A stretch of DNA of 14,905 bases from WHUA01 sp964585785 (GTDB lineage: Bacteria; Pseudomonadota; Alphaproteobacteria; UBA8366), in assembly GCA_964585785.1 (NCBI GenBank), contig CAZPFL010000125.1, positions 1 to 14,905 on the forward strand, given 5' to 3'. Both the position numbers and the translations under genes were made by a program. A model generated the notes under the pieces. It did not search any database. It had not been told where the DNA came from and saw only the letters and a program-made list of their open reading frames with translations. Below, in pieces: positions 14,340 to 14,905 of the stretch. Positions within the stretch are counted from its first letter, which is position 1. Every line of letters starts with the position of its first letter.

Positions 14340-14367
14340 CCGGAAGGGCCGTTACGCGACGCGGGCG

Positions 14368-14905
14368 TCAGCCGAGGAAAGCCTTCATCCAGGCCTTGTA
14401 GTCGGCGTCGCGGGTGACCTGCTTCATCAGCTCGCTTGGCGCGATCCCGGCGACGTCGCTGGGCTTGGCGCCGTCGCGCAGCGCCTTCATCGTGGCGTAG
14501 ATCGCCTGCACCGCCGCCTGGATCGGCAGGTGCGGCTGCAGGCGCACGCGCACGCCGAGGCCGGCGAGATAGTCGAGGTCGGACAGCGCGTCGCCGGCAT
14601 GCGCCAGGATGATCGGCAGCGTCACCTGGGCGCGCAGCGCGCCGAGCTGCTCGTGATTGCGGATCCCGACCATGAACAGCGCATCGACCCCGGCCGCTTC
14701 ATAGGCCTTGGCGCGCGCGATCGCATCCTCGATGCCGGTGATCCCGGCGGCGCTGGTGCGGCCCGCGATCACCAGCGACGGGTCCTGGCGCGCGTCCAAC
14801 GCGGCTTTCATCTTGCCGACACCTTCCTCGATGCTGATCAGCGGCGCCTTGCCGCCGGCGCGCGTGTCGTCGCGCGCCGGTCTTCCGGAGACGGCGGCCG
14901 GACGA
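14368..14905 (-). CDS. Isocitrate lyase/PEP mutase-family protein, C-terminal part
   Basis: About 178 residues of the C-terminal part are visible; the frame is open to the window edge, so the true start lies beyond 14905. The stretch APLISIEEGVGKMKAALDAR and then LVIAGRTSAAGITGIEDAIA, RAKAYEAAGVDALFMVG and LPIILAHAGDALSD match the carboxy-half barrel of the family that includes methylisocitrate lyase, PEP mutase, oxaloacetate decarboxylase and carboxyvinyl-carboxyphosphonate phosphorylmutase. The magnesium-binding and catalytic loop is in the missing N-terminal half, so the reaction cannot be named. Its position beside the TRAP transporter and aldolase-family gene suggests C-C bond cleavage of an imported organic acid. 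It is convergent with the permease. Confidence 0.85.
   Translation of the reverse strand, partial: RPAAVSGRPARDDTRAGGKAPLISIEEGVGKMKAALDARQDPSLVIAGRTSAAGITGIEDAIARAKAYEAAGVDALFMVGIRNHEQLGALRAQVTLPIILAHAGDALSDLDYLAGLGVRVRLQPHLPIQAAVQAIYATMKALRDGAKPSDVAGIAPSELMKQVTRDADYKAWMKAFLG

Noticed and set aside
12641..14401. A 586-codon plus-strand open frame inside the TRAP permease.
   Set aside because: It is a frame-shifted shadow rich in R, D, H and G with no domains, lying within an unmistakable permease.

Overview
The window is high-GC DNA. Dense, short-spaced genes, a TAXI-type TRAP transporter, a HisKA_2/HWE-type kinase with a single-domain receiver, and FNR/FixK-type boxes together suggest an alphaproteobacterium, possibly of the Rhodospirillales. 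That placement is inference; no marker gene or rRNA is present.

Left part (1-1449): a NarK-type nitrate/nitrite transporter, cut by the window edge, is divergent from a CRP/FNR-family regulator with no cysteine cluster. The 224 bp between them hold two perfect FNR-type boxes (TTGAT-N4-ATCAA) and one imperfect one. The regulator carries the E-x-x-S-R recognition helix expected to read such boxes, so this looks like a small anaerobic or nitrogen-oxide control unit that drives both narK and itself. Next (1471-3516, minus) is a membrane glycosyltransferase made of an N-terminal GtrA domain fused to a GT39/ArnT-like GT-C domain.

Middle part (3517-7388): a signalling island. It has a broken histidine kinase (membrane sensor joined directly to the last third of an ATPase domain), a non-coding stretch with an AT-rich section, an intact 8-TM HisKA_2 kinase, and an overlapping single-domain response regulator. 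A 73-residue exported or anchored peptide lies convergent to them. An FNR/FixK-like dyad precedes an acetyl-CoA acetyltransferase (thiolase).

The most notable locus is at 8677-9129 on the minus strand: a 150-residue Bcp-like peroxiredoxin whose peroxidatic cysteine codon is TGA (residue 46). A stem-loop with SECIS geometry starts shortly downstream. It reads as a selenoprotein, and standard gene calling would split or miss it. A remnant of a short-chain dehydrogenase (SDR) gene abuts its 3' end, and a perfect 18-bp palindromic element lies in the divergent region upstream of it.

Right part (9372-14905): a likely organic-acid uptake and catabolism cluster. It has an SDR oxidoreductase, a class II aldolase/adducin-family enzyme (separated from the SDR by an inverted pair of GC-rich REP-like hairpins), a TAXI solute-binding protein, a fused TRAP permease and, convergent and cut by the window edge, an isocitrate lyase/PEP mutase-family protein. 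The substrate cannot be read from the sequence. No tRNA, rRNA, CRISPR array, transposase or integrase was seen.
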